Shown here: piece by piece, positions 54,676 to 62,292 of the stretch | Numbering within the stretch: position 1 is the first letter of the stretch | How the letters are laid out: every line of letters starts with the position of its first letter | DNA from: Pseudomonas sp. CROZ-RG-20F-R04-15 | GTDB taxonomy: Bacteria; Pseudomonadota; Gammaproteobacteria; Pseudomonadales; Pseudomonadaceae | NCBI RefSeq assembly: GCF_022662375.1 | Contig: NZ_JAKNQL010000001.1 | Coordinates: 806,001-870,000 of the forward strand | Reading direction: 5' to 3' | Length of the DNA: 64,000 bases | Made by a program: the position numbers and the translations under genes | The notes under the pieces: model-generated | What the model was told of the DNA's origin: nothing | The model's database searches: none | Seen by the model: only the letters and a program-made list of their open reading frames with translations

Positions 54676-55512
54676 ATGGCTTTAGTCGGGCGTTACAACA
54701 GTTTGCAAGTGGTTAAACACACTAACTTCGGTTTATATCTGGATGGCGGTGCCGACGGCGAGATTCTTTTGCCCAATCGTTATATTCCGAAAGATATTCC
54801 TACCGAAGATGAAGATTGGCTCAACGTATTTGTTTATCTGGACAGCGAAGACAAACTTCTCGCTACCACGGAAAAACCAAAAGTTCAGGTCGGCGAGTTT
54901 GCCAGTCTGAAAGTCGTTGAAGTCAACAGCATCGGTGTGTTCCTCGATTGGGGGCTGCCGAAGGATCTGTTGCTGCCGTATTCCGAAGAAAAGCGCCAGA
55001 TGACCGCCGGCGAATACTGCGTGGTGCACGTCTACCTCGACAAGCACACCCGCCGTATCACCGCCACCGCGCGTCTGGATCGCTACCTCGACAAGACCCC
55101 GGCCAACTACAGCCAGGGCCAGGAAGTTGATTTGCTGGTTGCCGAAGCCACTGATATGGGCTTCAAGGCGATCATCAACAACAAGCACTGGGGTTTGATC
55201 CACAAGAATGAAATCTTCAAGTTCATGCGTGCCGGCATGAGCGAGAAGGGCTACATCAAGGAAATCCGTGCCGACGGCAAGATTGCCCTGAGCCTGCAAC
55301 CGGTTGGCCAGGAAGCGGCCAGCAGCCTGAACTCGAAGATCCTCAGCAAATTGCGCGACAACAGCGGCACTTTGCCGGTCAGCGACAAGAGTGATCCGGC
55401 GTTGATCAGCAGCCTGTTTGGCGTCAGCAAAGGCAACTTCAAGAAGGCCATCGGCTCGCTGTACAAGGACGGCAAGATCGTTATTCATGCTGATCGCATT
55501 GAACTAACCTGA
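54676..55512 (+). CDS. cvfB: CvfB/YitL-like S1 RNA-binding protein
   Basis: A 278-residue protein with three S1-type OB folds and a C-terminal winged helix, the CvfB (conserved virulence factor B) architecture. The first S1 starts LVGRYNSLQVVKHTNFGLYL, the second near GEFASLKVVEVNSIGVFLDW, the third at GQEVDLLVAEATDMGFKAII. The winged helix is SLFGVSKGNFKKAIGSLYKD. CvfB binds RNA in Staphylococcus; the role in Pseudomonas is less clear. The ATG at 54676 has GAGG nine bases upstream; an ATG five codons earlier lies on top of that site. Confidence 0.9.
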   Translation: MALVGRYNSLQVVKHTNFGLYLDGGADGEILLPNRYIPKDIPTEDEDWLNVFVYLDSEDKLLATTEKPKVQVGEFASLKVVEVNSIGVFLDWGLPKDLLLPYSEEKRQMTAGEYCVVHVYLDKHTRRITATARLDRYLDKTPANYSQGQEVDLLVAEATDMGFKAIINNKHWGLIHKNEIFKFMRAGMSEKGYIKEIRADGKIALSLQPVGQEAASSLNSKILSKLRDNSGTLPVSDKSDPALISSLFGVSKGNFKKAIGSLYKDGKIVIHADRIELT

Positions 55513-55558
55513 GCCTTGGGTGGCCCATCTTGCATGGGGCACACACGAGGTCGGGTCG

Positions 55559-55957
55559 ATGAAAAAAACGCTGATAGCCTATGTTGCAACGCTGCTGACG
55601 TTTCTGTTGCTCGACGGCATCTGGCTCGGCCTGCTGATGGCGCCGACCTATCGCGAACTGCTCGGTTCGTTGATGCTTGAAAAACCGCTGCTTGTTCCGG
55701 CAGCGGTTTTTTATTGCCTGTATGTTTTTGGTTGCGTGGTGTTTGTGGTGTTGCCGGCCGTGACATGGCAATGGGCAGCGAAGCGGGGCGCGTTGTTAGG
55801 GCTGATAGCTTACGGCACGTATGACCTGACCAATTGGGCGACGTTGCGCGGCTGGTCGGTGCAGGTGACGCTGATAGATTGGGCGTGGGGAACGTTTGCC
55901 ACGGCTGTGGCTTGTAGCGTCGGGTTTTTGCTGGCGAGGCGGTTTGGCAAGGTCTGA
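55559..55957 (+). CDS. DUF2177 inner-membrane protein
   Basis: A 132-residue protein with four membrane helices: residues 4-24 (TLIAYVATLLTFLLLDGIWL), about 45-68 (VPAAVFYCLYVFGCVVFVVL), about 75-95 (RGALLGLIAYGTYDLTNWAT) and 105-125. The LIAYGTYDLTNWATLRGW motif is diagnostic of DUF2177. Function unknown. It follows the CvfB-like gene by 46 bases, so cotranscription is likely. The coding sequence contains a strong terminator-like hairpin (55680-55712). The ATG at 55559 has GAGG upstream. Confidence 0.85.
   Translation: MKKTLIAYVATLLTFLLLDGIWLGLLMAPTYRELLGSLMLEKPLLVPAAVFYCLYVFGCVVFVVLPAVTWQWAAKRGALLGLIAYGTYDLTNWATLRGWSVQVTLIDWAWGTFATAVACSVGFLLARRFGKV
55680..55712 (+). terminator. Terminator-like hairpin inside the DUF2177 coding sequence
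   Basis: AAAAACCGCTGC (55680-55691) pairs perfectly with GCAGCGGTTTTT (55700-55711) around an eight-base loop, followed by further T. The stretch CGGTTTTTTATTGCCTG is identical to that at the lpxO terminator (21784-21800). It encodes EKPLLVPAAVFY, residues that fit the family, so it is both codons and structure. Confidence 0.6.
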
Positions 55958-55987
55958 TCCGAAATGTAGTTAAGCAATGCCGGCCTC

Positions 55988-56051
55988 TTCGCGAGCAGGC
56001 TCGCTCCCACAGGGGAACGCATTCCAAAGTGGGAGCGAGCTTGCTCGCGAA
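55988..56051. repeat. REP inverted pair
   Basis: Arms at 55988-56010 and 56029-56051 with the GAGCGAGC[CT]TGCTCGC core, between DUF2177 and the EamA permease (tandem genes). It has the shorter GGGGAACGCATTCCA-type spacer also seen at 240-304. Confidence 0.93.
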
Positions 56052-56205
56052 TGGCGGCGCAGCCGACAGCCACTCAGCGCTGACGCCACTGAAGAACTAA
56101 ATGTCTTTTCCAGACGGCTTTTTCCGCCCGACTGATTGATAATCCCCAGCATTGTTTTTTGACCATTGGATGGCCTGCCATGTTGTGTATGTTCGAGGTG
56201 TTGCG

Positions 56206-57138
56206 GTGAGTATTGAGCGGCGCAACGCCGACAGTTTTGCCCTGCAAGTGATGATCGGCCTGTGCCTGATCTGGGGCGTGCAGCAGGTGATGATCAAATG
56301 GGCAGCGCCGGACATCGCGCCAGTGATGCAAGCGGCGGCGCGCTCGGGGATTTCCGCGCTGCTGGTCGGTTTGCTGATCTGCTGGAAGGGTGGCTGGGAT
56401 CAGGTCGGCGTTACCTGGCGCGGCGGCTTGTTGGCCGGTGCGCTGTTTGGTCTGGAGTTCTTCTTCATCGCCGAAGGCTTGCAACTGACCACCGCCGCAC
56501 ACATGTCAGTGTTCCTCTACACCGCGCCGATTTTCACTGCGCTGGGCGTACATTTTCTGTTGGCCAGTGAACGCCTGCGTCCGCTGCAATGGCTGGGCAT
56601 TCTGCTTGCGTTTATCGGCATCGCGATTGCCTTCGCTGGTGGCGTGTCATGGGACAACCTCGACCGGCGCATGTTGCTGGGCGATGCCTTTGGTGTACTG
56701 GCCGGGGCCTGCTGGGGCGCGACCACGGTGGTGGTGCGCGCCTCGCGATTGTCGGAGGCACCGGTGACACTGACGCTGTTCTATCAGTTGATCGTCGGCT
56801 TCCTCGGCCTGCTGCTGATTGCGCTGTTCAGCGGCCAGATCACTCATGTCAGTCTGACCCCCGTGGCGGTGGCCAGCGTGTTGTTCCAGGGCCTGGTGGT
56901 GTCGTTCTTCAGCTACCTGATCTGGTTCTGGTTGCTGCGCCGTTATCTGGCGGCCAACCTGGCGGTGTTTTCGTTCATGACGCCGCTGTTCGGCGTAACC
57001 TTCGGCGTGATTCTGCTGGGCGAACAGCTGAGCGTGAACTTCGTTATCGGCGCGGTGCTGGTGTTGCTCGGCATCACCTTTGTCAGCGCCGAGCAGTGGC
57101 TGCGTCGGCGTTTGCGCAAAGCGCTCGGCCAGCGCTAG
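56206..57138 (+). CDS. EamA/DMT-family permease
   Basis: A 310-residue permease with ten membrane helices in two EamA repeats: LCLIWGVQQVMIKWAAPDIA opens the first, DAFGVLAGACWGATTVVVRA the second; TPLFGVTFGVILLGEQLSVN closes. The GTG at 56206 follows GAGG at seven bases and places the first helix near the N-terminus. The last 56 bases overlap the 3' end of the converging MFS gene. Substrate unknown. It is unlike the other EamA proteins of the window in detail. Confidence 0.88.
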   Translation: MSIERRNADSFALQVMIGLCLIWGVQQVMIKWAAPDIAPVMQAAARSGISALLVGLLICWKGGWDQVGVTWRGGLLAGALFGLEFFFIAEGLQLTTAAHMSVFLYTAPIFTALGVHFLLASERLRPLQWLGILLAFIGIAIAFAGGVSWDNLDRRMLLGDAFGVLAGACWGATTVVVRASRLSEAPVTLTLFYQLIVGFLGLLLIALFSGQITHVSLTPVAVASVLFQGLVVSFFSYLIWFWLLRRYLAANLAVFSFMTPLFGVTFGVILLGEQLSVNFVIGAVLVLLGITFVSAEQWLRRRLRKALGQR

Positions 57139-58264
57139 CCGATTGCATCGCCAGACCGCCGGCCATCAGCAAACCGCTGCCGGCGATCACCAATGCCGGC
57201 TGCAAACCGCCACTGAAATGGCTGCTCAGCGCCGCCAGCAACGGGCCGCTGAGTTGGCCGAGCGCAAAGCACGCGGTAAGCATGCCGGCGTTGCGCTGGG
57301 TGGCGTGCGGTGCCAGTTCCCGCGATCGCTGCATGACCAGTTGCATACACGCCAGGAACGGAGTGCCGCAGAGGATCACCCCCAGCGCCAGGCCGAGGCC
57401 GCTGCCCAGCAGACAGGCAAACACGCCGGCCCCTTGCAGCCACAAAGTCGCCATCAACCAATGCCTTGTGGTCTCTGGGTCGTGACGCCGCAGGCACACC
57501 AGCAATACGCCAAGCGCCGCAGCCAGACCAAAACAAGGCCAGAACAGATCCGCCTGCCATTGCCCGTGAAACTGCGCATTAGCCATTTGCGACAGGAAGG
57601 TCGCCGGAATGATGTAGCCGACGCCGTAAAGCGCATAAATCAAGCCCAGCCGTCCGATGCCCCGATTCGATGGACTTACTGGCGCTGCAACCACCGTTGC
57701 CGTTGCGACAGGCGTTGGCAGCAATCGCCAGACGCTCAACAGCATGACCAATGCGGCCGCCGCATAAATCAGCCACAACGTCGCGGACGTCTGATTCAGC
57801 AGATGTGAGACCAGTGCCAGCAACCCCGTCAGAAAAATCCCCAACCCCGGTCCGGCAAACACCAGTGCGCCCAATCCCGGACGACCTGCTGCCGCCGCCA
57901 ACGGTTGACTCAACGAAGTGATCATTACCAGCACCCAGGCACTCGCTATCCCGGTACCGAAGCGCAGCACCAGATGCGACCAGAAACCATTGGCCCAAAA
58001 CGACGCCAGGGTCAGCAGCACGCACAACCACAAGCCACCGTGCAGGCGCCGCTGAATCTGCTGCGGGCGATGGGCGAACATCGCATCCACTGCACCCAAC
58101 AAGTAACCGAGGTAGTTGGCTGCCGCAATCAGACCGGCGGCCGTCAGGTCGAACTGACCTTCGCTGAGCAGGTGCGGCATTTGCGGGGTGAGGGCGAAAC
58201 GGCCGATACCCATGGCCATCATCAGGGCAACGAAACAAGCGGATAAGCGAATCAGCGGCGACAT
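57083..58264 (-). CDS. YbfB/YjiJ-family MFS transporter
   Basis: A 393-residue, 12-helix transporter. Motifs: MAMGIGRFALTPQMPHLL near the first helix, the tell-tale start of the YbfB/YjiJ group; AANYLGYLLGA; and GLIYALYGVGYIIPATFLSQ. Substrate unproven. It is divergent from a LysR gene (104 bases), so probably its target. Its C-terminus (SASAGRALCANADAATARR) overlaps the EamA gene end by 56 bases on the other strand. AAGGA precedes the ATG. Confidence 0.88.
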   Translation of the reverse strand: MSPLIRLSACFVALMMAMGIGRFALTPQMPHLLSEGQFDLTAAGLIAAANYLGYLLGAVDAMFAHRPQQIQRRLHGGLWLCVLLTLASFWANGFWSHLVLRFGTGIASAWVLVMITSLSQPLAAAAGRPGLGALVFAGPGLGIFLTGLLALVSHLLNQTSATLWLIYAAAALVMLLSVWRLLPTPVATATVVAAPVSPSNRGIGRLGLIYALYGVGYIIPATFLSQMANAQFHGQWQADLFWPCFGLAAALGVLLVCLRRHDPETTRHWLMATLWLQGAGVFACLLGSGLGLALGVILCGTPFLACMQLVMQRSRELAPHATQRNAGMLTACFALGQLSGPLLAALSSHFSGGLQPALVIAGSGLLMAGGLAMQSASAGRALCANADAATARR

Positions 58265-58310
58265 GGTCGGGATTCCTTTGAAGGATCAATGACCGTCAGG
58301 CTAGGACTGA

Positions 58311-58337
58311 TTGACTTTCTTTAAAATTGAATAATAG
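58311..58337 (+). promoter_or_regulatory. Candidate sigma-70 promoter for the LysR gene
   Basis: TTGACT (58311-58316) and TAATAG (58332-58337) are separated by 15 bases, slightly short, 32 bases before the GTG start. The region between LysR and the MFS gene is AT-rich here. Weak evidence only. Confidence 0.3.
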
Positions 58338-58368
58338 TGAGCAACTTGTTCTGTTATGGAGAAAGCTT

Positions 58369-59262
58369 GTGGAGTTCAGCCAATTGCGGATCTTTCAGGC
58401 AGTGGCCGAGGAGGGTTCGATTACCCGCGCCGCCGAACGCTTGCACCGAGTGCCGTCGAATTTGTCGACGCGGCTCAAACAGCTGGAAGAGCAACTCGGT
58501 GTCGAACTTTTCGTCCGTGAGCGTCAGCGTTTGCAGCTGTCGCCTGCGGGAAAAGTCCTGCTGGACTACACCGGCAAGTTGTTTGCGTTACGCGATCAGG
58601 CCAATGCGGCGGTGATGGGCGGGCAGCCGGCGGGGGATTTTGTCCTCGGCACCATGTACAGCACGGCGGCGATTCATTTGCCAGCCTTGCTGGCGCGCTA
58701 TCACAAGCAATACCCGGCGGTGAATCTGCAGGTGCAGTCGGCGCCGAGTGCCGAGTTGCTGGAAGGTCTGCTCACCGGACGTCTTGATGCGGCGCTGGTG
58801 GATGGTCCGCTGGAGCTGGCCGGACTGGACGGTGTGCCGTTGTGCGAAGAGCGATTGGTGTTGATCACCGAACCTGATCATCCGCCAGTGCATAGCGCCC
58901 GGGACGTTGAAGGGCGGTCGGTGTTCACCTTTCGTCGCGGATGTTCGTATCGCATGCGCCTGGAGGCGTGGTTTTCGCACTATCACGCGACGATGGGCCG
59001 GGCGATGGAGATCGAATCCTATCAGGGCATGCTCGCCTGCGTGATTGCCGGCAGTGGCGTGGCGTTGATGTCGGAGTCGATGCTGGCCAGTCTGCCGGGG
59101 CGTGAAAGCGTCGCGGTGCACCCTTTGGCCGAATCATTTGCGGGTGCGACAACATGGCTCATGTGGCGCAAGGGCATGGTCGGCGCCAACCTCAATGCCT
59201 GGATTGAGGTGCAGCAGGCTGTCTATCCTGCGGCTCAGATCGAAACCCGGGAAACAGCCTGA
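58369..59262 (+). CDS. LysR-family transcriptional regulator, probable regulator of the adjacent MFS gene
   Basis: A 297-residue LysR protein. HTH at about residues 2-59 (EFSQLRIFQAVAEEGSITRA, then LHRVPSNLSTRLKQLEEQLG). The effector domain begins near residue 90 (GDFVLGTMYSTAAIHLPALL). The start is GTG 58369, with GGAG nine bases upstream; a longer reading from 58327 adds 14 codons. It is divergent from the YbfB-type MFS gene, and LysR/YbfB pairs are common, so local control is likely. Effector unknown. Confidence 0.9.
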   Translation: MEFSQLRIFQAVAEEGSITRAAERLHRVPSNLSTRLKQLEEQLGVELFVRERQRLQLSPAGKVLLDYTGKLFALRDQANAAVMGGQPAGDFVLGTMYSTAAIHLPALLARYHKQYPAVNLQVQSAPSAELLEGLLTGRLDAALVDGPLELAGLDGVPLCEERLVLITEPDHPPVHSARDVEGRSVFTFRRGCSYRMRLEAWFSHYHATMGRAMEIESYQGMLACVIAGSGVALMSESMLASLPGRESVAVHPLAESFAGATTWLMWRKGMVGANLNAWIEVQQAVYPAAQIETRETA

Positions 59263-59404
59263 ACCAATCTCGGCGAATTCTGTTCAATTCAGTAACAGAT
59301 CATTGCGGATTTGGCCGAGCATTGCGTAGGACTTCGGACTATTATCAGTGCGAAGCGGCCTCAGAATTCCGGCCGCTCAGCACCACCCTGAAGGGGGCAT
59401 GACG

Positions 59405-59533
59405 ATGAAAGAGAAAATTCAAAACTGGCTGCACGACTTGGGTGTTGCCCTCGGCTTGATCGAACCGCCTCTGCAACCTGTACCGATCCGCACCGATGAC
59501 GAGCAGCGCCGCCGTCAACAACGGCGCCGGTAA
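59405..59533 (+). CDS. Small PA1414-type protein
   Basis: A 42-residue protein, MKEKIQNWLHDLGVALGLIE followed by PPLQPVPIRTDDEQRRRQQ and a basic end. The amphipathic helix (about 3-18) and Pro-rich middle match a conserved pseudomonad family I recall as 'PA1414 family'. In P. aeruginosa that locus is strongly anaerobically expressed and has been linked to the small RNA SicX; I could not find a clear Anr box here. The second ATG (59405) was chosen because AGGGGG is seven bases upstream of it; the ATG at 59399 is almost on top of that site. Confidence 0.65.
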   Translation: MKEKIQNWLHDLGVALGLIEPPLQPVPIRTDDEQRRRQQRRR

Positions 59534-59570
59534 CGTCCCCGATCCGAGATCAACGGATTCAAGATCTAGA

Positions 59571-59630
59571 GATCGCAGCCTGCGGCAGCGCCTACGTGGA
59601 TTAATGTAGGCGCTGCCGCAGGCTGCGATC
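59571..59630. repeat. GATCGCAGCCTGCGGCAGCG-type inverted repeat
   Basis: A perfect 25-bp inverted repeat (59571-59595 and 59606-59630) with a 10-base loop. It is followed by TTTTGCTTTT, so it may serve as a terminator for the 42-residue gene. It is the same family as 50430-50498. Confidence 0.88.
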
Positions 59631-59638
59631 TTTTGCTT

Positions 59639-59887
59639 TTAATGACGACCGATCTCCAGTAAAAACCGGCTCAAGTCATTCGCGGTTTTCGCGGTCTTGA
59701 GCATGCGGTCCTCTTCGGCGGTGAACGCCGTCAGTCCGAATTCATCTTCCAGATGAAAGATCAGATCTTCTATATCGGCTTTCTCCAGCCCCAGTTGCAC
59801 CAGGCTGGTGTTGTCGTTGAATTCTCGGGTTTCCAGCAGACGCCGGATGTATCGGTGCACGGCGGCACGCACGGCAGCTCTTCTCAT
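59639..59887 (-). CDS. Acyl-carrier-protein-like protein lacking the phosphopantetheine serine
   Basis: An 82-residue four-helix protein of ACP size and shape. The region that normally reads LGxDSLxxxELI is here LGLEKADIEDLIFHLEDEFG: the Ser that carries 4'-phosphopantetheine is replaced by Lys. Flanking helices are otherwise good (RRLLETREFNDNTSLVQLGL and AEEDRMLKTAKTANDLSRFL). It therefore cannot be a normal carrier and may act as a regulator, decoy or binding partner. It lies 43 bases downstream of the MBL-fold hydrolase gene on the same strand. Its ATG lies inside that short gap. Confidence 0.78.
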   Translation of the reverse strand: MRRAAVRAAVHRYIRRLLETREFNDNTSLVQLGLEKADIEDLIFHLEDEFGLTAFTAEEDRMLKTAKTANDLSRFLLEIGRH

Positions 59888-59930
59888 GGCAGATTTTTCT
59901 GATGGTTGTTCTGCTTGAGTGAAGCAGGCC

Positions 59931-60656
59931 TCAGGCGTGCCCGCGCAACCACTGGTCAATCATCGAGCGCAAATGCTCCCCGGAAAAACTGCCGAAATGC
60001 CCGCCATGCACCGTGCGGATCGGCAACGCCTGCAAACGTCGCAGGCTGGCGGCGTAGTCCTCGAGATTCGAATGGTAGGCGTCTTCGATTAATGGCCCGT
60101 CATAGATGATGTCGCCGCTGAATAACGTTTCCGTCGCCGCCTCATACAGGCTGATCCCGCCCGGCGAATGCCCCGGCGTGTGCAGCACCTGCAGCGTGCG
60201 ATTGCCCAGATCCAGTACATCGCCGTCGTCGACAAATCCGGTGGCCGGCGCGGCTTTGACCCGGTACTCGGCATAGCACAGCGGGCAATCCGGATGCGCC
60301 TCGAACATGTCATCGCCGACGAAAGCGCGGCTCAAATCATTCTCGCCATCCGGCGCCGCAAGGATGTCCGCTTCGGCTGGATGCACCAGCCGCTCGGCAA
60401 ATTCGTGATGCCCGGCGATGTGGTCGAAATGGCAATGACTGGCCACCGCCACCAGCGGCCGCTCGGTGATCCACGGCAACTGCTCGCGCAGGCTGACCAG
60501 CCCTGAGCCGCTATCCAGCAACAAGTCTTTGTCACGGCCCTGAATGTGCCAGAGGTTGCAGCGGTAGAACGGGCGAATATACGGCTCGTGAATCAGCCGA
60601 ATGCCGTCACTCAGGTGCTGCACTTCAAACCACTGATCGCGAGAAACGATCTTCAT
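59931..60656 (-). CDS. MBL-fold metallo-hydrolase
   Basis: A 241-residue metallo-beta-lactamase-fold protein. The metal motif is SHCHFDHIAGHHEF (HxHxDH), then VLHTPGHSPGGISLY, FSGDIIYDG and TVHGGHFGSFSG for the remaining ligands. The pattern matches glyoxalase II/arylsulfatase-like small hydrolases. Substrate not known. The ACP-like gene follows directly, so they could work together, for example on a thioester or on a protein bound to the ACP-like partner (inference). Confidence 0.88.
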   Translation of the reverse strand: MKIVSRDQWFEVQHLSDGIRLIHEPYIRPFYRCNLWHIQGRDKDLLLDSGSGLVSLREQLPWITERPLVAVASHCHFDHIAGHHEFAERLVHPAEADILAAPDGENDLSRAFVGDDMFEAHPDCPLCYAEYRVKAAPATGFVDDGDVLDLGNRTLQVLHTPGHSPGGISLYEAATETLFSGDIIYDGPLIEDAYHSNLEDYAASLRRLQALPIRTVHGGHFGSFSGEHLRSMIDQWLRGHA

Positions 60657-60742
60657 AAATCATTTTCTCCAAGCGTAAAAAAACGGGTGGGGCAACCGAC
60701 GCCACACCCGTCGAAGAAAGCATCAAGTCGTTACATCAGAGC

Positions 60743-62122
60743 TTAGATCGCACTCGCCACGGTTGCCGGGCGAGGGGAGAACAGGCTGACGACCACAAAA
60801 CTCACCAGGCCTACGCCGAGGCTGTAGTAGATCGGCGTGTTGGCATCCAGACCGTCCTTGAACATGAACAGCAGCGAAGTGGCGAAACCCAGACCCATGG
60901 AGGCAATGGCGCCGGCGGTGGTCGCGCGCTTCCAGAAGATCGCGCCGATCAGCGGGATCAGCATGCCGCCCACCAGCAGGTTGTACGCCAGCGTCAGGGC
61001 GCTGATCACATCGTTCACCACCAGCGCGATGCCCAGCACGACGATGCCGGTCAGCAGGGTGAACAAGCGGTTGATGCCAAGGCTCGACTGTTTGCCACCG
61101 CGCAGTTTCGGCAGCAGGTCTTCCGTCACGGTGGTGGCAGCGGCGAGCAGGCCGGCGCTGGCGGTGGACATCATGGCCGCCAGTGCGGCAGCGATCACCA
61201 GACCACGGATGCCGTCCGGCAGCGACAGTTTGACGATGGCGGCGAAGGCGTTGTTGACGTTGCTCAGGTCCGGGATCAGGACGTGAGCGGCCATGCCGAT
61301 CAGGGCGCAGGCCAGGCCGTAAAGGATGCAGTAGAAGCCTGCGAAGGTGCCGGCGTACTTGGCGACTTTTTCGTTTTTGACGGTGAACACCCGTTGCCAG
61401 ATGTCCTGACCGATCAGGATGCCGAAGAAGTAGATCATGAAGTAGGTGATGATGGTGTCCCAGCCGATGCTGGTGAAATTGAACGCAGCGGCCGGCAATT
61501 TCAGCACCAGTTCATCCCAGCCGCCGACGCGGTACAGGCAGATCGGCAACAGGATGAACATCAGGCCCACGGTCTTGATGATGAACTGGACGATGTCGGT
61601 CAGGGTCAGCGACCACATGCCGCCGATGGCCGAGTAAACCACCACGACGCCACCACCGAGCAATACCGATACCCAGAACGGCAGATCGAACAGCACTTGC
61701 AGCACGGTGCCGATGGCCAGGATCGAGGTCACGCCGATCATCAGCGCGTAGGCCAGCATGATGATCGCGCTCGCCGAGCGGGCCATCGGGTTGTAGCGTT
61801 TTTCCAGCACCTGGGTAACGGTGTAGATCTTCAGTTTCAGCAGCGGTTTGGCGAGGAACAGGTTCAGCGCGATGATCCCGCAACCCAGTGCCGCACACAG
61901 CCAGAAGCCGGAGATGCCATGCACGTAGCCCAGACGCACGGTGCCGACGGTGGACGCGCCACCGAGCACGGTCGCGGCCATGGTGCCCATGTACAGGCTT
62001 GGGCCGAGGTTGCGACCGGCAACGAGAAAGTCCTCGTTGGTCTTGGCCTTGCGCATGCCGAAGTAGCCGAGCAAGAGCATGCCGGCGGCGTAGATGAGGA
62101 CGACGAATAAATCCAAAGCCAT
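60743..62122 (-). CDS. Sodium:solute symporter (SSS family)
   Basis: A 459-residue symporter with about 13 membrane helices. The family core is visible: GGASTVGTVRLGYVHGISGF, the GGMWSLTLTDIVQFIIKTVG segment of helix 5-6, and LAAMMSTASAGLLAAATTVT in the Na-binding region. It is of the YidK/PutP-like group, substrate unknown. The ATG at 62122 begins MALDLFVVLIYAAG. The NCS1 permease gene lies upstream on the same strand, 170 bases away and separated by a REP pair, so they may share a metabolic theme (nucleobase/amide uptake) but not necessarily a transcript. Confidence 0.88.
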   Translation of the reverse strand: MALDLFVVLIYAAGMLLLGYFGMRKAKTNEDFLVAGRNLGPSLYMGTMAATVLGGASTVGTVRLGYVHGISGFWLCAALGCGIIALNLFLAKPLLKLKIYTVTQVLEKRYNPMARSASAIIMLAYALMIGVTSILAIGTVLQVLFDLPFWVSVLLGGGVVVVYSAIGGMWSLTLTDIVQFIIKTVGLMFILLPICLYRVGGWDELVLKLPAAAFNFTSIGWDTIITYFMIYFFGILIGQDIWQRVFTVKNEKVAKYAGTFAGFYCILYGLACALIGMAAHVLIPDLSNVNNAFAAIVKLSLPDGIRGLVIAAALAAMMSTASAGLLAAATTVTEDLLPKLRGGKQSSLGINRLFTLLTGIVVLGIALVVNDVISALTLAYNLLVGGMLIPLIGAIFWKRATTAGAIASMGLGFATSLLFMFKDGLDANTPIYYSLGVGLVSFVVVSLFSPRPATVASAI

Positions 62123-62171
62123 GATGGCGTGTCTCCGATTGTCTTTTTTATGTGAGGCTGATTCGAATCTC

Positions 62172-62279
62172 CCTGTGGGAGCGAGCTTGCTCCGGGCGGC
62201 GATCCGACGAAGGCGGCGGCACATTCAAAAGTGATGTGACTGACAGATCGCTTTCGCGAGCAAGCTCGCTCCCACAGGG
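62172..62279. repeat. REP inverted pair with one degraded arm
   Basis: The right arm (about 62251-62279) is a normal GAGCAAGCTCGCTCC copy. The left arm begins GTGGGAGCGAGCTTGCTC but then reads CGGGCGGCGATC, so its tail is replaced. It lies between the SSS and NCS1 permease genes. Confidence 0.85.
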
Positions 62280-62292
62280 GATAGGCGTTTAC

